The position numbers and the translations under genes are program-made. From assembly GCA_028820325.1 (NCBI GenBank), contig JAPPJO010000146.1, positions 51,183 through 115,182 on the forward strand: a DNA stretch of 64,000 bases, read 5' to 3'. This document shows positions 19,109 through 27,627 of the stretch, in pieces; the first letter of the stretch is position 1, and the number at the start of each line of letters is the position of its first letter. This DNA is from Gammaproteobacteria bacterium (GTDB lineage: Bacteria > Gemmatimonadota > Gemmatimonadetes > Longimicrobiales > Gaopeijiaceae). The notes under the pieces are model-generated. The model had not been told where the DNA came from. It did no database searches and saw nothing but the letters and a program-made list of their open reading frames with translations.

Positions 19109-20212
19109 ATGCGCTCTCGCACGCTCGTGCCCACCCTCGGGGCGTTCCTCGAAAGCGAGGAAGCTGCCCACTCATCCACACCCCCGGACTGGATTCACGT
19201 GCTTGCCGGCCTCGCCCGGGCAGGCACCCGCATCGCCCGCGTGGTGGCGCGCACGGGACTGACCGGCACCCTGCCGCGCACCGGCGACCGCAACGTCCAC
19301 GGCGAAGCCGCCACCCGCATCGACAAGTACGCGCACAACGCCGTCGTGGAGGAGGTCGCCGATGCCGAGATGCTTTCCTGCATCATCTCCGAGGAGGCCG
19401 AGGAGCTGATGCCGATTCCATCAAGTCATCCGGACGGAGGCTGCATCCTCGCACTGGATCCGCTCGACGGGTCGTCCAACCTGGGGGTGAACGTTCCGGT
19501 GGGCACCATCTTCTCCCTGCTGCCCCGTTGCCGGTCCAGCGGTGCGCTCCGTCCCCCCTCCGGCGAAGCCATCCCCTCGGATGATGCGACGGACGGCGGA
19601 TCCGACCTCGCGCCCGGTGCCGGCCCGACGCTCTCGGAAATCCTCCGACCCGGCCGCGACCAGATCGCGGCGGGCTACATCCTTTATGGGGCCGCCACCG
19701 TGCTGGTCTATACCAGCGGGCGAGGCGTGCACGGGTTCATCCGCGATCCCGAGAGCGGCGAGTTCCTGCTCAACCGGCGCGACATCCGCATCCCCTCGCC
19801 GTCCGCTCTGCACTACTCCACGAACGAGGCCTACACGCGGCGGTGGGATCCTCGCCAGCACCAGCTTGTGCGCCACTTCAAGAAGCCTCCGCCGGAGGGA
19901 ACCAAAGGCTTCTCGGCGCGCTACATCGGCTCGCTGGTGGCCGATATCCACCGCACCCTGCTGGTGGGCGGACTCTTCATGTATCCCGCCTTCCGGGGGA
20001 AGCCGGAGGGGAAGCTGCGCCTGATGTACGAAGCAGCGCCCATGGCCCTGATCATGGAGCAGGCGGGAGGAAGGGCCACCAACGGCACCGAGGACATCCT
20101 CGACATTCGTCCCCGGGACATTCACCAGCGCACCCCGCTCTTCGCCGGCGCGCGGGAGTTGATGGACGTTGCCGCCTCCCATCTCGAAGGAGAGGCGGCG
20201 AATTCAGCGTAG
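19109..20212 (+). CDS. fbp: Fructose-1,6-bisphosphatase, class I
   Basis: Magnesium-dependent phosphatase converting fructose-1,6-bisphosphate to fructose-6-phosphate in gluconeogenesis. The metal/substrate motif LDPLDGSSNLGVNVPVGTIFSLL is intact, as are the upstream SEEAEE acidic pair and C-terminal GGLFMYPAF, KLRLMYEAAPMA and EQAGG. At 367 residues it is about 30 longer than E. coli Fbp; the extra is a Ser/Asp/Gly-rich insertion between FSLL and FLRPG-type sequence (about residues 145-175). Start ATG 19109. It is separated from the toxin gene by 136 bases in which I see no feature. In context it would let the pyruvate and glyceraldehyde-3-phosphate from the uronate pathway feed hexose synthesis. 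Confidence 0.95.
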   Translation: MRSRTLVPTLGAFLESEEAAHSSTPPDWIHVLAGLARAGTRIARVVARTGLTGTLPRTGDRNVHGEAATRIDKYAHNAVVEEVADAEMLSCIISEEAEELMPIPSSHPDGGCILALDPLDGSSNLGVNVPVGTIFSLLPRCRSSGALRPPSGEAIPSDDATDGGSDLAPGAGPTLSEILRPGRDQIAAGYILYGAATVLVYTSGRGVHGFIRDPESGEFLLNRRDIRIPSPSALHYSTNEAYTRRWDPRQHQLVRHFKKPPPEGTKGFSARYIGSLVADIHRTLLVGGLFMYPAFRGKPEGKLRLMYEAAPMALIMEQAGGRATNGTEDILDIRPRDIHQRTPLFAGARELMDVAASHLEGEAANSA

Positions 20213-20245
20213 TTCCTGCGGGCGCCCGCACCCGCCGACAGCCAC

Positions 20246-21235
20246 CTACGGGCAGTTCGACGTCACCGTGGCGCGCTTCGCCCTGAGCATTTCGATGTCC
20301 TCGCAGGAGACGGCGGTGCGCTCAAGCTTCACCTCGTCATCCCTGCCGACCCCCGGGTTGTCGATCAGGGGCTGGATGTCGCTCAGCTCCCGATTGTCGT
20401 GGAGATGCAGGGTGGTCAGATAGATCATGTCGATCAGCGGGCTGACGTCGGTGATCATGGTCCGCTCGAGGCCGATGAGCAGCAGGTTGTCGAGTTCGGT
20501 CAGCGCCGACAGGTCGGAGAGGGTGTTTCGGCCGACATCCAGCGTCTGAAGCGCCCACAGGCCAACGATCGGATCAAGGTCGGCAATGTCGTTGTCGTAG
20601 AGTTCCAGCCGCAGCAGCGTTTCGAGTCCCGCTAGCGGCGTGAGATCGCTGATCCGGTTGTGCGACCCACCGAGTTGTTCGAGTTGGCTCATGTTCCGGA
20701 CGGGCGACAGGTCGGAGACCTGGTTTTCGCGGAAGCTGAGCGCGAACATGCTCGTCAGCCCGGCAAGCGGGCTCAGATCCGTGATCGAATTCTCGCGCAC
20801 GTCCAGGTACTCGAGGTCGGTGAGCGCGGCGATCGGGCCAAGATCCTCGATCGCGTTCTGCGCAACCAGAAGTTCGGTGAGGCCGGTCAGGTTCTCGATT
20901 CCCGAAAGGTCACGGATGCCTGTGGCGTTGACCCCCAGGGACTCGAGGGAAGCCACGCGTCCACAGGTGAGCGATTCCTCCGGGGCGAGGTCGAGTGCTG
21001 CGCGCACGCCGGCTTCGAGCGCCGGATCGGCGAAGGTCGGGACCGCGCTCGAGTCCGAGCCGCAGCGCTCGCCGGGGCTCAGCGTGGGTCCCGTCGCGTC
21101 ACCGCACGCGCACAGGACCAGCAAGGCTGCCGAGGTCCAGGCACGCGCTCCGGCCGGGAATGGAGAACGCCCCCGCCAACCGCACATGGCGTGGCTGTCG
21201 CGTTGCCGCGGTTGGGCGTGTATCGATCCGGTCAT
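20246..21235 (-). CDS. Internalin-like leucine-rich-repeat lipoprotein
   Basis: 329 residues. A signal peptide ends in a lipobox (LVLCAC, Cys44), then a Cys-containing cap, then about nine 22-residue leucine-rich repeats of the LxxLxxLxVxxNxIxDLxPL type, as in LTDLEYLDVRENSITDLSPL. Repeats end in a Cys-containing C-terminal cap. This repeat class (internalin, SDS22-like) forms curved protein-binding surfaces. ATG 21235 overlaps the stop of the preceding lipoprotein gene (ATGA); ATG 21187 would give a shorter signal peptide. The much longer reading frame upstream is Arg-rich and is the shadow of that neighbour. The ligand is unknown; surface adhesion or host interaction is possible. Confidence 0.85.
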   Translation of the reverse strand: MTGSIHAQPRQRDSHAMCGWRGRSPFPAGARAWTSAALLVLCACGDATGPTLSPGERCGSDSSAVPTFADPALEAGVRAALDLAPEESLTCGRVASLESLGVNATGIRDLSGIENLTGLTELLVAQNAIEDLGPIAALTDLEYLDVRENSITDLSPLAGLTSMFALSFRENQVSDLSPVRNMSQLEQLGGSHNRISDLTPLAGLETLLRLELYDNDIADLDPIVGLWALQTLDVGRNTLSDLSALTELDNLLLIGLERTMITDVSPLIDMIYLTTLHLHDNRELSDIQPLIDNPGVGRDDEVKLERTAVSCEDIEMLRAKRATVTSNCP

Positions 21236-21693
21236 GGAATCACGCTCCAGATGAACCGAAAGCCGGGCGCGAGCTTGACGACCGGCGGCTCGGGGCTTTG
21301 CTGCCCGCCGCCGTGTCTGCCGACGGTCCGCGCCCAACTGATGGAAACCGCCAGGAAGCCGACGGCCATGCCGGCCGTCTTGACCGGGTCGAACCGGGGG
21401 ACCTCGAAACCGTGCACGTCTGACAACCGCACGCCTCGCCTCGGGGGCGCGAATGGTCCGACCGCCACCCGAGCGGAAGCCGACACGATCGAGTCGTTCA
21501 CCACGATCGGGCGGCGGATCGTCATCTGGTCTCCGGTTTCGGCCGTCAGGCGGACCTCCGGAGGGCTCTCGCGGGCGATCCAGCTCTCCGGGGTGTCCGT
21601 CACCGGATGCCAGCTCTTGCATCCCGATAGCAGCACGAGGGCGACGATGGCTGCAGTCGAAAACACGCGTTCCCGGCAGTCCCTGTTCTTCAT
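21232..21693 (-). CDS. Small lipoprotein of unknown function
   Basis: 153 residues with signal peptide and lipobox LLSGC (Cys25). The remainder shows no domain I recognise; it contains several short beta-prone segments and a Gly/His-rich stretch before a hydrophobic end (PGFRFIWSVIP). It overlaps the LRR gene start by 4 bases, so the two lipoproteins are translationally coupled and may act together. It is divergent from the plug-like lipoprotein at 21825; the 131 bases between carry no promoter I can call with confidence. Confidence 0.65.
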   Translation of the reverse strand: MKNRDCRERVFSTAAIVALVLLSGCKSWHPVTDTPESWIARESPPEVRLTAETGDQMTIRRPIVVNDSIVSASARVAVGPFAPPRRGVRLSDVHGFEVPRFDPVKTAGMAVGFLAVSISWARTVGRHGGGQQSPEPPVVKLAPGFRFIWSVIP

Positions 21694-21824
21694 GGCCTTG
21701 TGCGCCCCCTACCGTGATGGCCTGACCGAGCCCCTCGCCCCTCTCCGGGTTCCAGAACATATCCGACGCGGTTGTGTACTTCCAGCCTACACCAATCGGC
21801 TTCCGTGTTGCCCCGGGGGTGATC

Positions 21825-22346
21825 ATGACCTTCCCGACCCCATCGCCGCTTCGGCGGCCCTTCCGACCCCCGGTTCGCGGGTTTTTCTGCCCTGGCTCCA
21901 GCGCCGTCAGGACTCCCGAGGTGGCCGGCTGCGCCCTGCTCCTGCTCCTGCTCGCGGCCTGCGGTGGCGGTGCCGGCGGCGCTCCCGGGAACTCGCCGGA
22001 TGCGCCCGCCGCCGATGAAGCCCAGGTCCGTTCCTATCCCCCGAACGAGGTGTCGCGGGCCGAGATCGACGAACGAGGGGCGAACGCGCACACCGCGATG
22101 CAGTTTCTCCGGCGCGTCCGGCCGGCGTGGCTGCGCTCACGCGGCTCCAACTCCCTTACCTCCGCCGGCGCCATGTACCCCGTCGTATACATCGACAACA
22201 TCCGCCGGCCGGGCGGCTTGAGCGCGCTCTTCCAGGTCCCCCTGAGCGAGGTGCGGGGGATGGAGTTCATCGGCCCCGGCGACGCCACGACGCGCTGGGG
22301 CACGGGCCATCAGTCCGGGGTGATCCTGATCGTCACCGGGCGCTGA
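21825..22346 (+). CDS. Plug-like lipoprotein (TonB-receptor plug-related, no barrel)
   Basis: 173 residues from ATG 21825 (an upstream ATG at 21774 would add 17). A long N-region leads to a lipobox (LLLAAC, Cys46). The C-terminal half reads like the core of a TonB-dependent receptor plug: YPVVYIDNIRRPGGLSAL, then VRGMEFIGPGDATTRWGTG and GVILIVTG, corresponding to VYIDG, IEVLKGPSATALYG and GVINIxTK in SusC-type plugs. No barrel follows; the gene ends. Function is unknown. It lies beside a SusC/SusD unit, and two further barrel-less plug-like genes occur at 29159 and 32762. Confidence 0.6.
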   Translation: MTFPTPSPLRRPFRPPVRGFFCPGSSAVRTPEVAGCALLLLLLAACGGGAGGAPGNSPDAPAADEAQVRSYPPNEVSRAEIDERGANAHTAMQFLRRVRPAWLRSRGSNSLTSAGAMYPVVYIDNIRRPGGLSALFQVPLSEVRGMEFIGPGDATTRWGTGHQSGVILIVTGR

Positions 22347-22373
22347 CAGCCAACCCGCCCGGCAGACCTGCCA

Positions 22374-22417
22374 AGAAAAAAACCGGAGGCAAGCCCCGCC
22401 GGGGCCCGCCTCCGGTT
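22374..22417 (-). terminator. Rho-independent terminator of the SusC/SusD unit
   Basis: On the minus strand, a perfect 10-base stem AACCGGAGGC/GCCTCCGGTT with a GC-rich loop that can pair further is followed directly by a run of T (seen as AAAAAAA on the plus strand at 22376-22382). It lies 68 bases after the susD stop, as expected for the end of that transcript. The plus-strand reading lacks a T-run, so it should act only leftward. Confidence 0.85.
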
Positions 22418-22484
22418 CCGCCTCGGGGAGAATCAGATCCTCCGGATCCTCCTCTCCCGGAAGCTGTCAATCACTGGCGAATCA

Positions 22485-23801
22485 TCAGCCGCCCGTGATG
22501 GTGGTGTTGTTCTGGAACTCCGTGGCCGGCAGGTCGAAGCAAAGCTGGTTGCCGTACACGGCGCCGAAGCCGTCGTCCTGGCCGATCGGCGGATAGGGCC
22601 GGACTCCGAGCCGCCTCAAGTCCCACAGGTGGTGTCCCTCCAGGAACAGCTCCGCGGCGCGCTCCTCGATGAGCTGGTCCATCATGCCGTTCATGTCCAT
22701 CATGGCCATGTGGGGTGACGCGCCGGCGTTCGCACGCAGCGTGTTGAAGATGGATGACGCCTGGCCGTAGTTGCCTGCTTCGATGGCGGCCTCGGCGATG
22801 ATGAGCTGTGCCTCCTCCCAGCTGGCGAGCTGCACGGGAGAACCCGCGCTCGGATACTTCTCGGCAAACCACAGGGCGATCTCGGTGTTGGGGTGGCCCC
22901 GCCCCTGGTCGGTCACCGCGACGCGCGGATCCAGCTCCCGCATGCACTCCGACATCATGTCGTCGGGCCAGGGGAAGTTGCAGGGGAAGTCCCGGTAGGG
23001 TTCCGCCACCGTGACCATGTTGTTGTCGACGTTGAACTCCCACTGCTTGTTCTTGGTTACGGATTCGGCACCGGAATACTCGAGCAGCCACTCGAAGCCC
23101 TCAGGCACCGCGCTTGCGGTGCCCGCGGCCGCCGACGTCTGCCCCAGGTTGAGCTGAGTCCGGGCCTTGCCCACCCGCACGGCGTTGAGCAGATCGCCCG
23201 AAGCCCCCGCCGCCGCCGACTGGTCGAAGCGCTCGATCGCCACGCCGAAGGCCTCGGCGGGAGTCACGACGGGGCCGTTTTCGACCACCACCAGCTCGCA
23301 CATCGATTCGGCGAACAGCGTGTAGGTGTAGCCGGCGTACATCGCCACCTCGGCAATCATCTGCGTCCTGTCCGGGACGTCGGCGTCGGTCCACTCATTG
23401 AGCAGGCCGAGCACGTAGTCGGCAAGCCAACGCGTCCGGGAGAGGGGGCGGTAGAGCGCCGGGCTGAATGTGTCCCCGCAGTCGCGCTGCGCGTACTGGG
23501 AGCCGTAGCCGCTGGTGTCGTGGATGCGGGCGTCCCAGATGTTGGAAATGGTATTGTTGGATGCGTCCCGCCACTCGTTTCCGGTGAGGGCGCTCGCGGT
23601 CGCGTGATAGGTATGGGCGCAGCGGAACTCGTTGGCCACGCTGGCGACGAGAAGATTAGCCGAATTCGGGTTCTCCAGGTCGCTCGCCACCACCCGGGAA
23701 GGCTCTTCCACGCTCAGCAGCTCGTCGAGCGCGTCGCACGACGCGAGCAGCGCAATGGGCGCGAGGACGAGGGCGGAAGCCTTGATCATCTGCTTTATCA
23801 T
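22485..23801 (-). CDS. SusD/RagB-family nutrient-binding lipoprotein
   Basis: 438 residues, lipobox LLASC (Cys22). SusD proteins cap the SusC barrel from outside and capture ligand. Family features are visible: helical TPR-like segments (TRWLADYVLGLLNEW, QMIAEVAMYAGYTYTLFAESM) and the C-terminal LIEERAAELFLEGHHLWDLRRLG, equivalent to the RxxELxFEGxRWxDLRR signature. It starts 12 bases after the SusC stop and ends just before a strong terminator. Several cysteines (for example C51-type FRCAHTY and QRDCGDTF) could form periplasmic disulfides. The substrate is not predictable from sequence; no enzymes are encoded beside this pair. Confidence 0.92.
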   Translation of the reverse strand: MIKQMIKASALVLAPIALLASCDALDELLSVEEPSRVVASDLENPNSANLLVASVANEFRCAHTYHATASALTGNEWRDASNNTISNIWDARIHDTSGYGSQYAQRDCGDTFSPALYRPLSRTRWLADYVLGLLNEWTDADVPDRTQMIAEVAMYAGYTYTLFAESMCELVVVENGPVVTPAEAFGVAIERFDQSAAAGASGDLLNAVRVGKARTQLNLGQTSAAAGTASAVPEGFEWLLEYSGAESVTKNKQWEFNVDNNMVTVAEPYRDFPCNFPWPDDMMSECMRELDPRVAVTDQGRGHPNTEIALWFAEKYPSAGSPVQLASWEEAQLIIAEAAIEAGNYGQASSIFNTLRANAGASPHMAMMDMNGMMDQLIEERAAELFLEGHHLWDLRRLGVRPYPPIGQDDGFGAVYGNQLCFDLPATEFQNNTTITGG

Positions 23802-23813
23802 GACAAGCCTCCT

Positions 23814-26789
23814 TTACATGCCCAGGCGGACAGTGAGGGTGATGGAGGTCAGCGGCGGAACCGCGGAGTCCTCCTGCGGCTCCCGGTTGCCCGAGAAGGT
23901 GTTGCTCGGGTCCACGACCTCGGGATCGTGGTGCGGCCACTCCGGCCAGTTGGTCCAGAGCATGGCCAGGTTGCGGGCGGAAAGGCTGAGGCTTCCCCGG
24001 GTGGACCGTACCACCCCGAGCCAGTCCTGCGGCATCTGGTAGGTGAGCGAGAGCTCGCGGAAGCGCACGAACGACGCCTCATTCACCCACAGGTCATACT
24101 CGCCCGTCGAACCGAACTGCGCCTCGGCGACCAGGCGGATGTCGTGGTCGAACGGGTAGGCGGTGAGTTCGCTCTGCTGGATGGCGCCGTACCTCCACCA
24201 GCCCTGCAGGTCGTACTTGGTCTGGCCGATCTTGCCCTGAACCAGCGCGTCCAGGGTCAGCCGTTCACCGATCGTGAACGACGATCCCACGGAGATCTCG
24301 AGGTTCGGGTCCGGGTGCCCCTGGTAGATCCATGCCTCTTCGTTGCACGGGATGTACGGGGCGTCGTCGTCCTCGTCCACCGAGTGGCAGAGGAGGGTCT
24401 GGCGGTTGATCTGGTCGGAGCCCGGGAGGAACTCGGCGAACGCTACGCTGGGCGCGAACAGCGAGCCCACCGGATAGCCTTCGTGGTGGCGCGTGGTCCA
24501 TCCCAGCTGGAGGAAGCAGGAGTCCCTCAGCTCCGGCTTGCCGCTGCACGGCAGACCCAGGTTCTCGACACGGTTCCGGTTGGTGCTGGCGTTGACGATC
24601 AGGTCCCAATCCAGCGAGTTCGACTCCAGGACGCGGGCGGAAAGCCCGACCTCGACGCCCCGGTTGCTGACCTCGCCGATGTTGACGAACTGCTGGGCGA
24701 GGAATCCGGTCGACGGCGCGCGATTGCGCGCCACGATCGCGTCCTTGGTGCGCTGGTCGTAGTAGGTGAAGTCGATGGTGACGCGGTCGTTGAAGAAGCT
24801 CGCGTCGAACCCGGCCTCGATCTCGACGCCGCGCTCGGGACCCAGCTCCGAGTTCCCGGGATCGTTCGGCCTCACGGTCGCCGAGCCCGCGGGCGACGCG
24901 CGCGTGGCGAAGGTGCGCAGCGCGGCGAAGGCGTCGGGCTGCTGGCCCGACTCGCCGTAGGCGGCGCGCAGGCGGAAGGAGTTGGCAAACCCGGTGCCGC
25001 CGTCGGCGACCACCCAGGAGCCGCTCACCTTCGGGTAGACGATGAGGTCGAAGTCCTCACCGAACGCGCTGTTGTCGTCGGCGCGCACGGCCCCGGTGAT
25101 GAACAGCCGGTCCTGCCAGCCGAACTGCTGCTGCAGGTAGACGCCGACGGTGTTGTTCTCGACGAAGCCGTCGAACCCGAACCGCTCGGCGGTGGCGTTT
25201 ACGCTTGAGAGGCCGAGCGCCGGGAAACGGTCGCCGTCGGCGGTCACGTCTTCGATGGTCCGGGTGTAGACCTGGAATCCGACCGATGTCGTGGAGAGGA
25301 TGTCGGCGGTCAGGTCACGGGTGCCGGACGCGGCGTAGTCCCAGGTGGTGTAGACGACCGCCTCACGATTGGCCCTGCGACCGCCCGCGGCCGCGTTGGT
25401 CGACCAGAACTGCGCCGATTCCGGCGTCAGGAAAGGCTGCAACTGATCTTCGAGCTGATCGGTCACGTCCAGCCCGAAGGTGAACCGGTGGGTGAGCCAG
25501 TCGAAGGGAGTATGCGACGCCGTGAGGCCGGCCGTCATGCGGTTGGCGTTGTTGTAGTAGTTGTTCCTCTCATACATCGCCTCGGGCGTGTACCGCCGGT
25601 AGCCTCTGCGCGGGGTGCCGAGAGTCGTCGGAGTGGCGCGGATCGCCTCCTCGTACGGCTGGTCGCCGCCCAGCCGGATGCGCGTAAGCGCGACACCGGC
25701 GTTGGCCGAGAGCGTCAGGTCCTCGCTGGGCTGCGCCTGGACGTTCACGCGGCCGTTGTACTTCTTGGCCCAGCTGTCCTCGGTCACGCCCCGGTCCGAA
25801 GAAGCGGATCCGGCCACGAAGTACTGGAACAGGTCGGACCCTCCGGAAAGGTCGATGCCGTAGTACTGGGTGTGTCCGGTGTCGAACATGAGATCCTGCT
25901 CTGCCGGGTAGTCCCGGAACATGTTGATCTCTTCGAGTTGGCCCGAGATGTTGCTCACCCCGTAGTTGGTGGGCGTGCGGCCGGCCGGATCCCGGAACCA
26001 CTGCGCACCCTGGCGGAAGGTGAAGTTCCACTGGGCGTCGCCGACGGCCCCCATCTTGGTCTTGATGTTGATGACCCCGTTGGCCGCCTCGGTCCCGTAG
26101 AGGGTGGCCGCCGCCGGGCCCTTGATGACCTCGATGCTCTCGATCATCGCCGGGTCGAGGTCGTCGATGCGGGAGACATCGCGCGAGCCGCTCTCCATGC
26201 GGTTGCTCACCCGGACGCCATCAATATAGACGAGTGGACCGTCGTTGACCTCGCGCATGGTGGAGCTGCCGCGGATCTTGATGGTGGAGGCGCCGCCGGC
26301 GTCGCCCGAGCCCTGCTGGATGACGACCCCCGCCAGGCGGCCGCGCAGCAGGTCGGAGACGTTCTGGAGCGGCTGAACCTCAGCGACGGCCGCATCGAGC
26401 ACGGCCACCGAGTTGCCGATCTCGCGCACGCGGCTCGCCGCCGCCGTGCCGGTCACGACCACCTCGTCAAGCTGCAGCGCCTGAGAGGCGAGGAAGAAGT
26501 TCTGAACGACCGAGCCGTCGGCTGGCACGTTCACCACCACCGACTCCGAGCGGTAGCCGATGGACTGCACGGTGACCGTCTGCGAGCCGGCCGGCACGTT
26601 GATGATGAGGTACTGGCCGTCGGCCTGGCTGAGCGAGCCGATGTCGAGCCCCTCGATGAAGACCTGGGCCGCGTTGATCGGATCCCCCGTGGCCTGGTCC
26701 CGAACGGTGCCCGTCACCGTCTGCGCCTGCAGCAGCGCTGGCGATGCCATCGCTATAGCGATGAGGGCGAACAAGGTTTTGCGTCTCAC
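23814..26789 (-). CDS. SusC/RagA-family TonB-dependent outer-membrane receptor
   Basis: 991 residues from GTG 26789, chosen because AAAGGAGGAG (26794-26803) sits at perfect spacing and the product begins with a clean signal peptide (KTLFALIAIAMASPALLQAQ). The next domain is a carboxypeptidase-regulatory-like fold (VTGTVRDQATGDPINAAQVFIEG), then a TonB-box-like LDEVVVTGTA, the plug (VYIDGVRVSN, IEVIKGPAAATLYGTEAANGVINI) and a barrel of about 22 strands. It actively imports whatever its SusD partner binds, powered by TonB-ExbBD. Transcription appears to start at the promoter 88-117 bases upstream. Confidence 0.95.
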   Translation of the reverse strand: MRRKTLFALIAIAMASPALLQAQTVTGTVRDQATGDPINAAQVFIEGLDIGSLSQADGQYLIINVPAGSQTVTVQSIGYRSESVVVNVPADGSVVQNFFLASQALQLDEVVVTGTAAASRVREIGNSVAVLDAAVAEVQPLQNVSDLLRGRLAGVVIQQGSGDAGGASTIKIRGSSTMREVNDGPLVYIDGVRVSNRMESGSRDVSRIDDLDPAMIESIEVIKGPAAATLYGTEAANGVINIKTKMGAVGDAQWNFTFRQGAQWFRDPAGRTPTNYGVSNISGQLEEINMFRDYPAEQDLMFDTGHTQYYGIDLSGGSDLFQYFVAGSASSDRGVTEDSWAKKYNGRVNVQAQPSEDLTLSANAGVALTRIRLGGDQPYEEAIRATPTTLGTPRRGYRRYTPEAMYERNNYYNNANRMTAGLTASHTPFDWLTHRFTFGLDVTDQLEDQLQPFLTPESAQFWSTNAAAGGRRANREAVVYTTWDYAASGTRDLTADILSTTSVGFQVYTRTIEDVTADGDRFPALGLSSVNATAERFGFDGFVENNTVGVYLQQQFGWQDRLFITGAVRADDNSAFGEDFDLIVYPKVSGSWVVADGGTGFANSFRLRAAYGESGQQPDAFAALRTFATRASPAGSATVRPNDPGNSELGPERGVEIEAGFDASFFNDRVTIDFTYYDQRTKDAIVARNRAPSTGFLAQQFVNIGEVSNRGVEVGLSARVLESNSLDWDLIVNASTNRNRVENLGLPCSGKPELRDSCFLQLGWTTRHHEGYPVGSLFAPSVAFAEFLPGSDQINRQTLLCHSVDEDDDAPYIPCNEEAWIYQGHPDPNLEISVGSSFTIGERLTLDALVQGKIGQTKYDLQGWWRYGAIQQSELTAYPFDHDIRLVAEAQFGSTGEYDLWVNEASFVRFRELSLTYQMPQDWLGVVRSTRGSLSLSARNLAMLWTNWPEWPHHDPEVVDPSNTFSGNREPQEDSAVPPLTSITLTVRLGM

Positions 26790-26827
26790 GGATCTCCTCC
26801 TTTCCCGAGTCGCGTGGTGAACTTGCG

Positions 26828-26860
26828 CCGGACCAAACCCGGACATAACCCGGACATGAC
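26828..26860. repeat. Three tandem 11-bp repeats in the susC leader
   Basis: CCGGACCAAAC, CCGGACATAAC and CCGGACATGAC follow one another exactly, with a fourth partial CCG. They lie between the predicted transcription start (about 26870 on the minus strand) and the ribosome site at 26803, so they are transcribed. An 11-base period is about one DNA turn, which suits a repressor array on one face of the helix; alternatively the RNA copies could bind a protein. Confidence 0.75.
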
Positions 26861-26876
26861 CCGAGCGCGACATGCG

Positions 26877-26906
26877 ATAATAGGTGGTGGACGGCGCAAG
26901 TGACAA
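26877..26906 (-). promoter_or_regulatory. Sigma-70-type promoter of the susC/susD unit
   Basis: Minus strand TTGTCA (26906-26901), 18 bases, TATTAT (26882-26877). Both hexamers match the consensus at 5 of 6 positions, making this the best promoter in the window. Transcription would begin near 26870, giving a leader of about 80 bases that contains the 11-bp repeats. Confidence 0.7.
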
Positions 26907-26995
26907 GAGCGGCAGGCCACGCGTCGTCTGCTGCCCGGTGCCGCTGGCGTGGCAGCCGTCGCAACCGTCCTCCGCCGAGTGCGACCGGTTTGTGC

Positions 26996-27472
26996 CTACG
27001 CCAGCTCCAGCCGCCTGCGCCGGCGCTTGCGGCCTTCCTCGTAGCGGCGGCGGTCGTCGGGGTCCGTGAGGTCGAGTGGGGGGACGGGAGTGGGACGGCA
27101 GGCTTCGTCGATCGCGACGAAGGTGAGGAGGCAGGTGTTGGTATGCCGCTTCACCCCGGTGAGCGGGTTTTCGGCGTCGACCCGAACGCCGACCTCGATG
27201 GAGGTGGTGCCCACGTAGTTCACATGCGCCGAACAGGTGACCAGCTCGCCGGAGCGGATGGGCTCCCTGAAGTCGACGCGGTCGATGGACACGGTGACGC
27301 AGGGCCGTCCCGCGTGACGGATGGCGGCCACCGCCGCCGCGCGGTCCACCATGGAGAGGATCACTCCGCCGAAGACGTTGCCCAGGTTGTTCACCTGGTT
27401 CGGCATCATCAGTTCGGTGATGACCGTGTCCGAGGCGGCCGGCTTCTTCGGGGTCGGATCGTAGTCGCTCAT
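26996..27472 (-). CDS. Acyl-CoA thioesterase, hotdog fold (YciA/BFIT type)
   Basis: 158 residues from ATG 27472. The hotdog signature is clear: TELMMPNQVNNLGNVFGGVILSMVDRAAAVAA, then SIDRVDFREPIRSGELVTCSAHVNYVGTTSIEVGVRVDAENP. The N-x(3)-G-N-x-F-G-G helix and following Asp form the CoA-thioester active site of the YciA family. Product: cytosolic hydrolysis of acyl-CoA to free acid and CoA. The C-terminus is strongly basic (RRYEEGRKRRRRR). The 206 bases downstream hold the susC promoter; 155 bases upstream separate it from a divergent gene. No functional link with the neighbours is evident. Confidence 0.92.
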   Translation of the reverse strand: MSDYDPTPKKPAASDTVITELMMPNQVNNLGNVFGGVILSMVDRAAAVAAIRHAGRPCVTVSIDRVDFREPIRSGELVTCSAHVNYVGTTSIEVGVRVDAENPLTGVKRHTNTCLLTFVAIDEACRPTPVPPLDLTDPDDRRRYEEGRKRRRRRLELA

Positions 27473-27627
27473 GGTTGCGGGAGTACACCGTTCGCCGGGC
27501 GCGGGTTCGGAACGTGTCCGCTCCGGGCCGCGCCCACGCTCCACAGCCGCTTGCGGCGGGAACCGGGACCGGGCAACCTGCGTGGCATGGTCGGGCTCGC
27601 TCAATGTCTCATGGGCGCGGAGGTCGC

